64,000 nt of DNA from a bacterium (GCA_905221085.1 CAJNBT010000008.1:1-64000), one strand, 5' to 3'; shown: positions 19,108 through 28,706, counted from the stretch's first letter. The notes: generated by a model not told the origin, from the sequence alone. Made by a program: numbers and translations.

Positions 19108-19800
19108 TTAACTATTTGTCTCTTCCATCTTCTCACGTCCTAGTTCTCGGTAACTACGGTCGCCGACAATCTCAACGCTAAACTGGCCGTCCTCATATTC
19201 AAGGATCGTCACGCTGCCATTGTCTAGACCATGCGGATGCATACCATTGATCAGATAAATAATGGTTCCAATGGTCATTCCGTGACTCACGACAAGAGCA
19301 TTGCCGCCGCCTTGTTCTTCCATTTCTTTAGCAATCGCTTCAAAGCCTTCTTTGATGCGGCCACTGAGTTTCTCCCAGCCTTCAGCCCAACCAGCTGTAT
19401 CGACCTCTACCAAGCCCTCAGCCAGTTCAGCATAAGACAATTGGTGAACATGGTCCACATTAAAGATACGAGGAATAATGCCCATGAAAAGATCGCCATC
19501 GTAGGCTCCATCAAAGCTACCAAAACACCATTCTCTGATACGCTTGTCCATACGATAAGGGATTTTTCCCTGCAAACCAAGTTCATCAAGGATGATTCCC
19601 ATTGTCTGAATGGTGCGCCCAGAATCACTCGAATAAGCACGCTCAAACTGTAGACCAGATTCTCGCAAACCGATTCCTAATTCTTGAATCCCTCGCTCAC
19701 CTTCAGCTGTTAAGGGAGTATCGCTCCAACCTTGCGCGCGACCAATCGTGTTAAACATAGTCTTGCCATGACGTACCAAATACAATCGTACTTTTACCAT
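19108..19800 (-). CDS. Histidine phosphatase superfamily protein (phosphoglycerate mutase-like)
   Basis: A 230-residue protein with the phosphohistidine motif LVRHGKT (His11) and the second catalytic histidine in VVSHGMT (near residue 171). It is not necessarily a glycolytic mutase: the family includes broad phosphatases, and the EWCFGSFDGAYDGD insert is typical of the phosphatase-like streptococcal proteins. It lies alone between leuS and csRNA copy D. Confidence 0.88.
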   Translation of the reverse strand: MVKVRLYLVRHGKTMFNTIGRAQGWSDTPLTAEGERGIQELGIGLRESGLQFERAYSSDSGRTIQTMGIILDELGLQGKIPYRMDKRIREWCFGSFDGAYDGDLFMGIIPRIFNVDHVHQLSYAELAEGLVEVDTAGWAEGWEKLSGRIKEGFEAIAKEMEEQGGGNALVVSHGMTIGTIIYLINGMHPHGLDNGSVTILEYEDGQFSVEIVGDRSYRELGREKMEETNS

Positions 19801-19840
19801 TTTCCGTCCTCCGTTTGCTTCTATTATATCATGGATGATA

Positions 19841-19990
19841 AAACAAAAGCCACCCAGACAGGCGACTTTTGCAGGAGATTATTATGAAAAAGTTTAGGAG
19901 TTCTATTAAATAAAGATATTAGATGAAAATCAAATTCAAACTAAATCAGTGTTATCTGTTTCAAATAATATTAGGAGGTCTTTATTTAAT
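19841..19990 (-). ncRNA. csRNA-type small RNA, long copy D
   Basis: About 150 nt, the longest of the four, and in the known size range of csRNAs. It begins ATTAAATAAAGACCTCCTAA like copies B and C, but about 50 extra bases separate the two halves of the 5' stem. It ends with the anti-start stretch UCAUAAUAAUCUCC and a wobble-paired terminator (AGUCGCC with GGGUGGCU). Seventeen bases of the insert, GAAAATCAAATTCAAAC, also occur in the RUP at 39986. It lies directly downstream of the choline-binding protein gene. Confidence 0.78.
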
Positions 19991-19996
19991 GATTAT

Positions 19997-20029
19997 AGTA
20001 TACACAGCTAACCTTAAATAGAACTTAAA
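19997..20029 (-). promoter_or_regulatory. CiaR box and -10 of csRNA copy D
   Basis: On the minus strand: TTTAAG, 5 bp, TTTAAG (20013-20029), 10 bp, TATACT (19997-20002). Both half-sites are perfect. Confidence 0.85.
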
Positions 20030-20032
20030 AAA

Positions 20033-21517
20033 TTATACCCATTCACCTTTTTCGTTTACTTTATAGCCGTTAATGGTCATATTTTTTGCCAATTTTCCAT
20101 CAGCTAACAAGTAATACCACTTATCTCCATCCTTAATCCATTGGTTACGAGCATACTTACCATCTTGGTTCAGATAATACCAACTATCATACTGAGAATC
20201 AAATACCCACTCACTCTTAGCCATATAACCGCCACGTTTTAGGTAATATTCGCCCTGCCAAGCTTTCTCCACATAACCACCAGTTGAATCTACATAAAAC
20301 CAGCTCTTATAATCTTCATCATAAATCCATTCACTTGCAGCCATTGAAGCATCTGCTTTTAGATAATAACGCCCTACCCAACGATTTCTTACAAGGTTAC
20401 CAGAAAGGTCATTATAGTACCATTTGCCAGACTCTTTAAACCACTTACTTGCTTGATAATCCTTCTTAGTCTCTCCATTAGAGGTAACGATAGACTGAGA
20501 TGAAGTTGAAACTGAGGATGAAGTCCCAGTAGAAACTGCTTGAATAGCCTCTTCTTTTGTCACCTTAGGCTTAGCTTTTCCTTGATAAACATCTTCGATA
20601 CGCTTAGTAAAGACAGATAACTCTTCAGGGGATAGCATATTAACAATATCGTTTCCATTATCAGGAATATAACCAACAGAGTGTGTTCCAATTTGTTCTA
20701 ATCCCTCTTCTAATATATCCTCAACATTATTCAATAAAGCGAGTTTATCAGATTTAGAAAGAGAATCATCACTACTAATCGCTGTTTTCTCAATAAAAGC
20801 AACCGCTTTAATTTCTCTAATATTTTTCTCTCTAGGAAGTACGATATAGATACGAAAATCATTTGATGCAACAGGAACCAAGGTTTTTAAATATTGATTT
20901 ACTGTCATATTTCCATCTCTATCACCCTCAGGATAATATTGTTTAAAATCAATTGGGGATTCGATACTTTTTAACACATTTTCTTTTTCTCTTGCTGTAT
21001 AATATTGGTTTTCCTTTATTTTAGGAATTAGTTTTTCCTTTTTCTTTAATATAATTAGCTCTAGAGCCTCTCTTTTAATTCTATAACTAGAATCAAAATT
21101 TGTGTTAATACGGTAACTCATAGAATCATGTAATCTATTTACAGCACCTTGAAAATCCTTTGAAGTCTCTAATGCTTCTTTTTCCACTCCTTCTATCTCT
21201 TCTAAAAAAGATTGGTATTCTTTATTAAGTCTTTCTATAGCATTATTCTTAATTGTTTTTATATCATCCTGAGAAAAAGAAAGGATGCTCCAGTCTACTT
21301 GATCCGCTTCATTTAATAATTTTTCTTTATTCTTACTTAAAAACTCTTTATAAGATTTTTTAGCTTGCTCTACTTCATTTTTAAAAAATTCTAAAGTTAC
21401 CTGAGTTACAGTTTCATGGCTTTCTTCTTGCGCATAAACTACTTGATTGGCAAAACTTGGGACTAGTAAAGTCGACAGTCCTAAAGCTACTAAAGCATGT
21501 TTCATTTCTTTTTTCAT
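20033..21517 (-). CDS. Choline-binding surface protein, function unknown
   Basis: A 494-residue secreted protein. The first 30 residues are a signal peptide (MKKEMKHALVALGLSTLLV ... VYAQE). Residues about 31-330 are charged, Lys/Glu-rich and probably helical, and match no enzyme I know. A Ser/Thr-rich linker (SSSVSTSSQS) follows near 340. The last 135 residues are choline-binding repeats (GKWYYND, SWFYVDSTG, EWVFDSQYDSWYYLNQDG), which anchor to phosphocholine on teichoic acid. An ATG with AGGAG upstream was preferred to the in-frame TTG one codon earlier. It follows the DUF711 gene by only 17 bp. Confidence 0.9.
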   Translation of the reverse strand: MKKEMKHALVALGLSTLLVPSFANQVVYAQEESHETVTQVTLEFFKNEVEQAKKSYKEFLSKNKEKLLNEADQVDWSILSFSQDDIKTIKNNAIERLNKEYQSFLEEIEGVEKEALETSKDFQGAVNRLHDSMSYRINTNFDSSYRIKREALELIILKKKEKLIPKIKENQYYTAREKENVLKSIESPIDFKQYYPEGDRDGNMTVNQYLKTLVPVASNDFRIYIVLPREKNIREIKAVAFIEKTAISSDDSLSKSDKLALLNNVEDILEEGLEQIGTHSVGYIPDNGNDIVNMLSPEELSVFTKRIEDVYQGKAKPKVTKEEAIQAVSTGTSSSVSTSSQSIVTSNGETKKDYQASKWFKESGKWYYNDLSGNLVRNRWVGRYYLKADASMAASEWIYDEDYKSWFYVDSTGGYVEKAWQGEYYLKRGGYMAKSEWVFDSQYDSWYYLNQDGKYARNQWIKDGDKWYYLLADGKLAKNMTINGYKVNEKGEWV

Positions 21518-21534
21518 CAATTTCTCCTATTTTC

Positions 21535-22872
21535 TTAATTTTTAAAACTATGGATTGGTGCTGGGATTTGTCCTCCACGAGAGATGAAATCGACAGACGA
21601 AGCTCCATTGACTTTCATAACAGGTGCAGTTCCTAATAGGCCTCCAAACTCAATCATATCGCCTTCTTTTCCTTTTGGAATAATACGAACAGCCGTTGTT
21701 TTCATGTTAATGACACCAATTGCAGCTTCATCTGCAATCATAGCCGCAATGGTTTCAGCAGGCGTATCTTCTGGAATGGCAATCATATCCAAACCAACAG
21801 AACAGATAGCCGTCATAGCTTCTAGTTTTTCCAGATTAAGAGAGCCATTTTGCACTGCAGCAATCATCCCCTCATCCTCGGAAACAGGAATAAAGGCACC
21901 AGACAAACCACCGACTTGGTTGCAGGCCATAACTCCACCCTTCTTAACTTGGTCGTTCAAGAGTGCCAAGGCAGCCGTCGTCCCGTGTGTTCCAACTGTT
22001 TCTAGCCCCATTTCCTCAAGGACACGTGCTACAGAATCTCCAACCGCAGGAGTTGGTGCTAAACTCAAGTCCACAATACCAAACTCCACACCCAGTCTCT
22101 CACTAGCCATCTGACCAACCAATTGACCGATACGAGTGATCTTGAAGGCAGTCTTCTTAACTGTTTCGGCTACTACATCAAAGCTCTGTCCACGAACTTT
22201 TTCCAAGGCACGTTTCACCACACCAGGACCAGAAACTCCGACATTGATGATAACATCTGATTCTCCAATACCATGAAAGGCACCCGCCATGAATGGATTG
22301 TCCTCAACAGCATTAGCAAATACAACCAATTTAGCTGCCCCCATATCAGACAGATTTGCCGTTTCCTTGATAACTCGTCCCATATCTGCCACAGCCGTCA
22401 TATTAATACCAGACTTGGTTGAACCGATATTGACTGACGAGCATACCTTGTCCGTTTCAGCCAAAGCGCGAGGAATAGAATTGATAAGAATCTCATCTCC
22501 CTTTTGATAACCCTTTTGTACCAAGGCTGAAAAACCACCAATAAAGTCCACACCAATCTCTTTCGCAGCCTTATCAAGTGCTTTTGCCAGAACCACATAG
22601 TCTGTCGCATCTGTCGCCGCCCCAATCAGAGAAATAGGAGTCACCGATACACGCTTATTAACGATTGGAATTCCCAACTCCGCTGCAATTTCATCACCAA
22701 CAGTCACTAAATTAGCCGCCTTAGTCGTGATCTTTTGATAAATTTTCTCTGCAGCACGATTGATATCTGGATCGATACAGTCCAATAGGGAAATCCCCAT
22801 GGTAATAGTTCTGATATCGAAGTTTTGCTCCTCAATCATGGCAATGGTTTCAGTAACTTGTCTAATATCCAT
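21535..22872 (-). CDS. PFL family protein (DUF711/UPF0210)
   Basis: A 445-residue cytosolic protein of the UPF0210/DUF711 family, distantly related to pyruvate formate-lyase-like folds but of unknown activity. Recognisable family blocks are [11 protein letters not shown] near residue 27, [12 protein letters not shown], the Gly-rich [12 protein letters not shown] and [16 protein letters not shown]. It is always paired with the ACT-domain gene just upstream (gap of 9 bp here), which suggests ligand-regulated metabolism. The reaction is not known. Confidence 0.9.
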   Translation of the reverse strand: MDIRQVTETIAMIEEQNFDIRTITMGISLLDCIDPDINRAAEKIYQKITTKAANLVTVGDEIAAELGIPIVNKRVSVTPISLIGAATDATDYVVLAKALDKAAKEIGVDFIGGFSALVQKGYQKGDEILINSIPRALAETDKVCSSVNIGSTKSGINMTAVADMGRVIKETANLSDMGAAKLVVFANAVEDNPFMAGAFHGIGESDVIINVGVSGPGVVKRALEKVRGQSFDVVAETVKKTAFKITRIGQLVGQMASERLGVEFGIVDLSLAPTPAVGDSVARVLEEMGLETVGTHGTTAALALLNDQVKKGGVMACNQVGGLSGAFIPVSEDEGMIAAVQNGSLNLEKLEAMTAICSVGLDMIAIPEDTPAETIAAMIADEAAIGVINMKTTAVRIIPKGKEGDMIEFGGLLGTAPVMKVNGASSVDFISRGGQIPAPIHSFKN

Positions 22873-22881
22873 AATAACCTC

Positions 22882-23148
22882 CTAGATATTATACATAGCT
22901 TCAAAAATCGCTGCACTCTGAATATTAATTTTCACATTCAAAGTTTGCCCAAAAGCTTCAAATTCATTACGAAGATAAGTGAAATCTTGCTTTTTATCAC
23001 TAGAGACGACAGCCATCATCGTGAAATATTCATCCAAAACAGTTTGAGAGATATCGTCAATATTCAAACCCAATTCTGCAATTTTACCAGAAACACCTGC
23101 AACAATTCCAGATTTATCTTTACCAACAACAGTTATAATCGCTTTCAT
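22882..23148 (-). CDS. ACT domain protein (UPF0237)
   Basis: An 88-residue protein with a single ACT domain, a fold that binds amino acids or other small ligands. KAIITVVGKDKSGIVAGVS is the first strand and helix. The start at 23146-23148 (MKAIITV) is preferred to an in-frame codon two positions upstream. First gene of the ACT-DUF711-choline-binding operon. Confidence 0.9.
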   Translation of the reverse strand: MKAIITVVGKDKSGIVAGVSGKIAELGLNIDDISQTVLDEYFTMMAVVSSDKKQDFTYLRNEFEAFGQTLNVKINIQSAAIFEAMYNI

Positions 23149-23243
23149 AAGCAAACTCCAATTCTTCTTTTAATAGGAAACCTGAACATTAAACAGGATT
23201 CTTTTCAAATAGTATAGCATAATTCTAACTAAAATACTCAAAA

Positions 23244-23296
23244 ACGCCTGCTTACGAAGTTGTTCTTAAGAAAAAAACAATTTCGTAAACAAGCGT
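23244..23296. terminator. Long hairpin after the ribosomal operon, probable terminator
   Basis: ACGCCTGCTTACGAAGTTGTT (from 23244) pairs with a near-complement ending in CAAGCGT at 23296, giving about 21-base arms with four mismatches. It lies between the rplQ stop and the ACT-domain gene and could stop transcription after rplQ. Confidence 0.5.
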
Positions 23297-23316
23297 CTAC
23301 TATCCCAACTTATGAT

Positions 23317-23396
23317 GAGTGTTCCCGCTAGGACCGAAATCCTAGCGGTAGACCAGAGCTAGACTAAGAGCACAAGACTCCATCATCATAACACTC
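23317..23396 (-). other. Structured RNA region immediately downstream of rplQ
   Basis: CCGCTAGGA (23325-23333) and TCCTAGCGG (23340-23348) form a perfect 9-bp hairpin. GAGTGTT (23317-23323) can pair with AACACTC (23390-23396) to close a larger branched structure. It is in the transcript 3' of rplQ. Confidence 0.4.
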
Positions 23397-23412
23397 AACA
23401 AAATTGATGATT

Positions 23413-23799
23413 TTACACTAATTCGATGATCGCCATTGGCGCTGCATCACCACGACGTGGTTCAGTTTTAAGGATACGAGTGTATCCACCGTTACGTTCA
23501 GCATAACGAGGTGCGATTTCTGAGAACAATTTTTGAAGTGCTGTAGTAGAAGTGTACTTATCAGTTGCTTCATCATAGTTTTCAGATGCGATTTCATTAC
23601 GTACGAAAGCAGCTGCTTGACGACGTGCATGCAAATCACCACGTTTACCTAGAGTAATCATTTTTTCAACAGTTTTACGGATTTCTTTAGCACGAGCTTC
23701 AGTTGTCACGATTGATTCGTTGATCAAAAGGTCAGTTGTCAAATCGCGAAGCATTGCTTTACGTTGTGAGCTAGTGCGTCCTAGTTTACGGTAAGCCAT
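23413..23799 (-). CDS. rplQ: 50S ribosomal protein L17
   Basis: A 128-residue L17 with the family start [20 protein letters not shown] and the [23 protein letters not shown] C-terminus. Last gene of the superoperon, 11 bp after rpoA. Confidence 0.97.
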   Translation of the reverse strand: MAYRKLGRTSSQRKAMLRDLTTDLLINESIVTTEARAKEIRKTVEKMITLGKRGDLHARRQAAAFVRNEIASENYDEATDKYTSTTALQKLFSEIAPRYAERNGGYTRILKTEPRRGDAAPMAIIELV

Positions 23800-23810
23800 G
23801 TATTCCTCCT

Positions 23811-24746
23811 TTATTTATCTTTTAATCCAAGACCCAAATCAATGAGTTTGAGTTTCACTTCTTCCAAACTCTTGCGTCCAAGATTTCGTACTTTCATCAT
23901 CTCTGCTTCAGATTTTTCTGTCAAATCATGCACAGTATTGATACCGGCACGTTTCAAACAGTTGTATGAACGCACAGACAAGTCCAGTTCCTCAATCGTA
24001 CGATCCAAAATACGGTCGTCAGATTCAGTATCAGCTTCTTTCATCACTTCAGTTGACTTAGCAATCTCAGTAAGATTTGTAAACAAATCAAGATGTTCTG
24101 TCAAAATACGTGCTGAAAGCCCTAAAGCATCTTCTGGAATAATTGTTCCATTTGTCAAGATTTCAAGGGTTAGTTTGTCAAATCCATCATTGCTACCTAC
24201 ACGAGCAGGTTCAACTTGATAGTTGACTTTGGTAACTGGTGTATAAATAGAATCTACAGCAAGTGTCCCAACTGGTGCATTATCCTTTTTATTTTCATCT
24301 GCAGGTACATATCCACGACCACTGTTAACAGTCATAGTCGCTTTTAGAGAAGAACCTTCACCGATTGTAAAGAGATAATGATCTGGATTTACAATTTCAA
24401 TATCGCTATCTGTCAAAATGTCACCAGCTGTTACTTCAGCAGGACCTTCAACATCCAGTTCGATGATTTTTTCGTCTTCAACGTACGATTTCACTGCAAT
24501 TCCTTTAATGTTCAGAATGATTTGCATCACGTCTTCACGAACACCTGGAACTGTGTCAAACTCATGTAACACACCATCAATGTTAATAGATGTCACAGCT
24601 GCTCCTGGTAGAGAAGCTAGAAGTACACGACGAAGAGAGTTACCAAGAGTTGTACCGTAGCCACGTTCAAGTGGTTCGATTACAAACTTGCCATAATCTT
24701 TATTTTCATCAATTTTTGTTATATTTGGTTTTTCAAACTCGATCAT
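23811..24746 (-). CDS. rpoA: RNA polymerase alpha subunit
   Basis: A 311-residue alpha subunit. The N-terminal domain (about 1-230) drives dimerisation and core assembly ([23 protein letters not shown]). The C-terminal domain (about 245-311) binds UP elements and activators; [19 protein letters not shown] and [12 protein letters not shown] are its two helix-hairpin-helix blocks. It sits between rpsK and rplQ as usual. Confidence 0.98.
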
Positions 24747-24788
24747 TTAGTTACTCCCTCTTAAACGAAAAGCAGTGTAATGCGATGA

Positions 24789-25172
24789 TTATACACGGCG
24801 ACGTTTTGGAGGACGAGCACCATTGTGTGGCACTGGAGTCACATCACGAATTGCTGTTACTTCAAGACCAGCGGCAGCAAGCGCACGAATAGCTGACTCA
24901 CGACCAGAACCTGGACCTTTTACAGTAACTTCAACTGATTTAAGACCGTGTTCTTGTGCAGATTTAGCAGCAGCTTCAGAAGCCATTTGAGCAGCGAATG
25001 GTGTAGATTTACGAGAACCTTTGAAACCAAGAGCACCAGCTGATGACCAAGCAATTGCATTACCATGCACATCAGTAATCATAACAATAGTGTTATTAAA
25101 TGTAGCGTGAATATGAGCAATACCAGATTCGATATTCTTTTTCACACGACGTTTACGTGTTGGTTTAGCCAA
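24789..25172 (-). CDS. rpsK: 30S ribosomal protein S11
   Basis: A 127-residue S11, beginning [15 protein letters not shown], with [18 protein letters not shown] and the basic [11 protein letters not shown] end. It is on the 30S platform near the mRNA exit. It follows rpsM by 17 bp. Confidence 0.97.
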
Positions 25173-25189
25173 GACTTTTACCTCCTATA

Positions 25190-25555
25190 TTATTTTTTCT
25201 TACCAGCGATCGCAACAGCTTTACCTTTACGAGTGCGAGCGTTGTTTTTAGTGTTTTGTCCACGGACAGGAAGTCCACGACGGTGACGGATACCACGGTA
25301 TGAACCGATTTCCATCAAACGTTTGATGTTCAAGTTTACTTCACGACGAAGGTCACCTTCAACTTTGATTGCATCCACTTCACGACGGATAGCATCTTCT
25401 TGATCTGATGTAAGATCACGTACACGAACATCTTCTGAGATTCCAGCAGCAGCCAAAATTTTCTTAGATGTTGCAAGTCCGATACCATAAACATAAGTCA
25501 ATGAGATTACTACGCGTTTGTCATTTGGAATGTCAACTCCAGCAATACGAGCCAT
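25190..25555 (-). CDS. rpsM: 30S ribosomal protein S13
   Basis: A 121-residue S13 ([26 protein letters not shown]) with the helix-two-turn-helix region and a basic Lys-rich tail that reaches the P-site tRNA. It is on the head of the 30S subunit. Confidence 0.97.
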
Positions 25556-25572
25556 GTTTTCTCCTTTCTATC

Positions 25573-25689
25573 TTATCCTTGACGTTGTTTGTGTTTTGGA
25601 TTTGCTGGGCAAATTACCATAACACGACCATTACGACGAATAACTTTACAGTATTCGCAAATTGGTTTGACCGATGGTCTTACTTTCAT
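25573..25689 (-). CDS. rpmJ: 50S ribosomal protein L36
   Basis: A 38-residue protein starting [19 protein letters not shown]. Cys11, Cys14, Cys27 and His32 form the zinc site, so this is the zinc-binding type. It is too short for most ORF cut-offs. It sits between infA and rpsM with ribosome-binding site GGAG upstream of the ATG at 25687-25689. Confidence 0.96.
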
Positions 25690-25713
25690 TTCTTATCCCT
25701 CCAAGTTTTTCGA

Positions 25714-25932
25714 TTATTTAAAGCGGTAAGTGATACGTCCACGTGTCAAGTCATATGGACTCATTTCGACAGTAACACGATCTCCCGCTAAAATACGAAT
25801 ATAGTTTTTACGAATTTTACCAGAAACTGTTGCTAAAATCTGATGTCCATTTTCAAGTTCAACCGTAAACATTGCATTCGGCATTGTATCAACTACTTTG
25901 CCTTCAACTTCAATCACATCGTCTTTTGCCAC
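25714..25932 (-). CDS. infA: Translation initiation factor IF-1
   Basis: A 72-residue OB-fold protein ([18 protein letters not shown] ... GRITYRFK). The start is GTG at 25930-25932 with GGAGG upstream; no ATG gives the correct N-terminus. It has its own promoter about 80 bp upstream, so it can be expressed independently of the ribosomal genes before it. Confidence 0.97.
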   Translation of the reverse strand: MAKDDVIEVEGKVVDTMPNAMFTVELENGHQILATVSGKIRKNYIRILAGDRVTVEMSPYDLTRGRITYRFK

Positions 25933-26005
25933 GCAAAAGCACCTCCATAAATTTCGATTCGATGCCTCTAGACACAGAGACAACAATTATAAGTCAGACT
26001 ATCTC

Positions 26006-26034
26006 AGTATAACATTTGTAGCTGATTTTTGCAA
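26006..26034 (-). promoter_or_regulatory. Internal promoter for infA-rpmJ-rpsM-rpsK-rpoA-rplQ
   Basis: On the minus strand TTGCAA (26029-26034), 17 bp, TATACT (26006-26011). The -35 variant TTGCAA is the same as in the rpsJ promoter. Confidence 0.75.
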
Positions 26035-26048
26035 GTGTGAAAAGCGCT

Positions 26049-26687
26049 TTATTTCAAATTTGTCAATACTTTTTCGATATCTGAGAAAACATCATTGATA
26101 TCTTGATTACCTTCGATGTCATGAACCAAACCTTTGGCACGGTAGTGAGCAATGATTGGTTCCCCTTGAGCAATATTAACATCCAAACGACGTTTTACTG
26201 TCTCAGGTTTATCATCTTCACGTTGGTAGTAATCTTCTTCTTTATAGTCAACTGGTGGGTTAAAGACCTTGTGGAAAGTTTCTCCAGTCACGCGGTGGAT
26301 GATACGGCCACTCAAACGTTCCAAGAGGCTATCTGGATTCACTTCAATGTTGATGACACCTTCTAGTTCAATGCCAAGTTCAGCCAATGTTTTGTCCAAA
26401 GCATGAGCTTGTTCAATTGTACGTGGGTAACCATCCAATAAGAATCCTGTTTCTTTAATATCATCTTGTGAAAGACGTTCTTTTACGATTCCATTTGTAA
26501 CTTCGTCAGGAACCAATTCACCCTTGTCAATGTATGACTTAGCAAGAACGCCCATTTCAGTTTGATTTGCCATAGCAGCTCGGAACATATCACCTGTTGA
26601 GATATGTGCAACATGGAATTGTTCTACGATTTTTGCTGCTTGAGTTCCCTTACCTGCACCAGGTAAGCCCATAATCAAAAGATTCAT
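26049..26687 (-). CDS. adk: Adenylate kinase
   Basis: A 212-residue kinase interconverting ATP+AMP and ADP. The P-loop is [10 protein letters not shown] (7-16) and DGYPRT lies near residue 84. The lid (about 127-160) lacks the four zinc cysteines found in many Gram-positive enzymes; it reads [14 protein letters not shown], as in other streptococci. It sits between secY and infA in the superoperon. Confidence 0.97.
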
Positions 26688-26771
26688 GATTTGATCTCCT
26701 TATTTTATTTTTAAATAGAAGCAAAAAGTCTTTTCACCCCTATTTAAAAACAAAATAGAAGAGGGGAGACC

Positions 26772-26836
26772 AAACTCTCACAAATGTCAGAGTTTAAACC
26801 TCCACTCCCTCAGTATTTACTGATTCAGTAAATACT
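26772..26836 (-). other. Two hairpins in the secY-adk spacer
   Basis: AAACTCT/AGAGTTT arms at 26772-26795 and, next to the secY stop codon, AGTATTTACTG/CAGTAAATACT (26812-26822 and 26826-26836), a perfect 11-bp stem with a 3-nt loop. Neither has a clear U-tract on the minus strand, so they are more likely mRNA stability or processing elements than terminators. Confidence 0.5.
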
Positions 26837-26837
26837 T

Positions 26838-28148
26838 TTATTCTGTTCTGTCCATGAAACCAACATACTTACGTTTCAATAGGTAACCTTCCAATTGTTT
26901 GATTCCTTCAATACCTGTAGAGATAATGATCAAAAGACTGGTTCCTCCAAAAGCAACTGCTTCTGAAAGTCCGAAAACATCTTTTGCTACGATCGGTAAA
27001 ATAGAAATCACACCAAGGAAGAGAGAACCAACCGTTGCAAGACGACGAAGAAGTTTAGACATATATTCTTCTGTACCTTTACCAGGACGAACTCCGTGGA
27101 TATAGGCACCGCTCTTTTGTAGGTTTTCTGCCGCTTTTTCAGGATTAATCTGTACAAACGTATAGAAGAATGTAAAGAGAATAATCAACAAAGCATACAT
27201 GGCAATACCAGTTGGTGAAGTTGTTGCCAGCATTTCTTGTGCTGTTCTTACCCAAGCCCAATCATGACCTGTAGCGCTCAAAAACTGAAGAATAGCCGCA
27301 GGCGCTGCAGTAATCGAACTTGCAAAGATAACAGGGATAACTCCAGCAGGGTTTACCTTCAAAGGAAGGTAAGAGCTAGATGGAGCACCTTGTGCAACCT
27401 TAGTATATTGGATTGGAATTTTGTATTCTGCTTGTTGAACATAAGTTGTAAAGTAAATGATCAACAATACAGTAATAATCAAAATGATTACAAAGATAAT
27501 AGACGAGTTGATACGGTCACTTGGAACGTTCACAAAGTAGTCCACATAGATGCCCTGAATCATCTCTGGAATTGAGGCAACAATTCCGGCAAAGATAATC
27601 ATAGAAACACCATTTCCGTATCCCTTATCTGTAATTTGCTCTCCCAACCAAGTCACAATCATGCTACCAGCTGTTAAGATGATACCAATCATGATAAAGA
27701 CTTGTGGAGTAAGAGCTGTTTTCAACAATTGAGCTCCAGCCAAAGTATTAAAACCAGCTGTAATCCCGATAGATTGCACAAAGGCTAAAACAAGGGCAAT
27801 ATAACGAGTAGCTTGATTTAATTTTCTTCGACCTACTTCCCCTTGTTTCCCCCACTCTACAAACTTAGGTAAAATATCCATTTGCAAGAGTTGGACAACG
27901 ATAGAGGCCGTAATGTAGGGACTAACACCAAGAGCAAAAACTGAGAAGTTTTTCATGGCATTCCCTGAGACCAAGCTCAACATGTTTAAGAAGGATAATC
28001 CACTTAAAGCATTCAAGCTATTGGCATTCACACCAGGAACTGTAATACTAGTTCCGATACGAAAGACCAAAACGATAAAAATTGTAAATAAAATTTTTGA
28101 TCGAACCTGCTTGACTTTAAGAGCTTCTCTTAATAATTTAAAAAACAT
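26838..28148 (-). CDS. secY: Protein translocase subunit SecY
   Basis: A 436-residue, ten-helix channel subunit of the Sec translocon. Visible family blocks are GVSPYITASIVVQLLQMDILP (helices 2-3 region) and the cytoplasmic loops rich in basic residues before helices 5 and 7. It lies between rplO and adk as in other Firmicutes. Confidence 0.98.
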   Translation of the reverse strand: MFFKLLREALKVKQVRSKILFTIFIVLVFRIGTSITVPGVNANSLNALSGLSFLNMLSLVSGNAMKNFSVFALGVSPYITASIVVQLLQMDILPKFVEWGKQGEVGRRKLNQATRYIALVLAFVQSIGITAGFNTLAGAQLLKTALTPQVFIMIGIILTAGSMIVTWLGEQITDKGYGNGVSMIIFAGIVASIPEMIQGIYVDYFVNVPSDRINSSIIFVIILIITVLLIIYFTTYVQQAEYKIPIQYTKVAQGAPSSSYLPLKVNPAGVIPVIFASSITAAPAAILQFLSATGHDWAWVRTAQEMLATTSPTGIAMYALLIILFTFFYTFVQINPEKAAENLQKSGAYIHGVRPGKGTEEYMSKLLRRLATVGSLFLGVISILPIVAKDVFGLSEAVAFGGTSLLIIISTGIEGIKQLEGYLLKRKYVGFMDRTE

Positions 28149-28160
28149 AGGTCACCTCTC

Positions 28161-28601
28161 TTAGATGACTTCTACTGAACCACCTTTAGCAGTGATAGCT
28201 TCTTCAGCTGATTTAGAGAATTTAGCTGCTTTCACAGTCAATTTCTTAGTCAACTCACCGTTACCAAGAATTTTAATACCTGATTTTTCAGCTTTAACAA
28301 TTCCTGCTTCGATAAGAACAACTGGAGTAACTTCAGCACCATCTTCAAAGACGTTCAATTGGTCAAGGTTCACAATTGCGTATTCTTTAGCGTTGATGTT
28401 AGTGAATCCACGTTTTGGAAGACGACGGAACAATGGAGTTTGTCCACCTTCAAAACCAAGGCGAACTCCGCCACCGCTACGAGCTTTTTGACCTTTTTGA
28501 CCACGACCAGATGTTTTACCGTTACCTGATGAAGTACCACGACCAACGCGGTTACGTACTTTACGAGAACCTTCTGCAGGTTTCAATTCATGAAGTTTCA
28601 T
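28161..28601 (-). CDS. rplO: 50S ribosomal protein L15
   Basis: A 146-residue L15 with [22 protein letters not shown] and the Gly/Arg-rich N-terminal extension, which reaches the peptidyl transferase region of the 50S subunit. It is 12 bp upstream of secY. Confidence 0.97.
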   Translation of the reverse strand: MKLHELKPAEGSRKVRNRVGRGTSSGNGKTSGRGQKGQKARSGGGVRLGFEGGQTPLFRRLPKRGFTNINAKEYAIVNLDQLNVFEDGAEVTPVVLIEAGIVKAEKSGIKILGNGELTKKLTVKAAKFSKSAEEAITAKGGSVEVI

Positions 28602-28706
28602 TTTTATTTTCTCCTCTTTTGTAAAATGCTAGCGCCGATAAGGGAGAAAAGGTTGTCTCCCCCATCAACTCGCCTATACGACGTCATCATAGATGACTAT
28701 ATCTAG

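Noticed and set aside
19873..19912. Plus-strand mini-ORFs starting ATGAAAAAG with GGAGATTATT upstream, repeated at 9.68, 12.07, 12.26 and 19.88 kb
   Set aside because: They look like short peptides behind ribosome-binding sites, but the strand and CiaR promoters show that these bases are the complement of csRNAs, where the anti-start segment mimics such a site in reverse.
21584..22114. Plus-strand open frame of 176 codons opposite the DUF711 gene
   Set aside because: Antisense shadow of a conserved gene; Ser/Ala/Pro-rich composition with no domain or start site.
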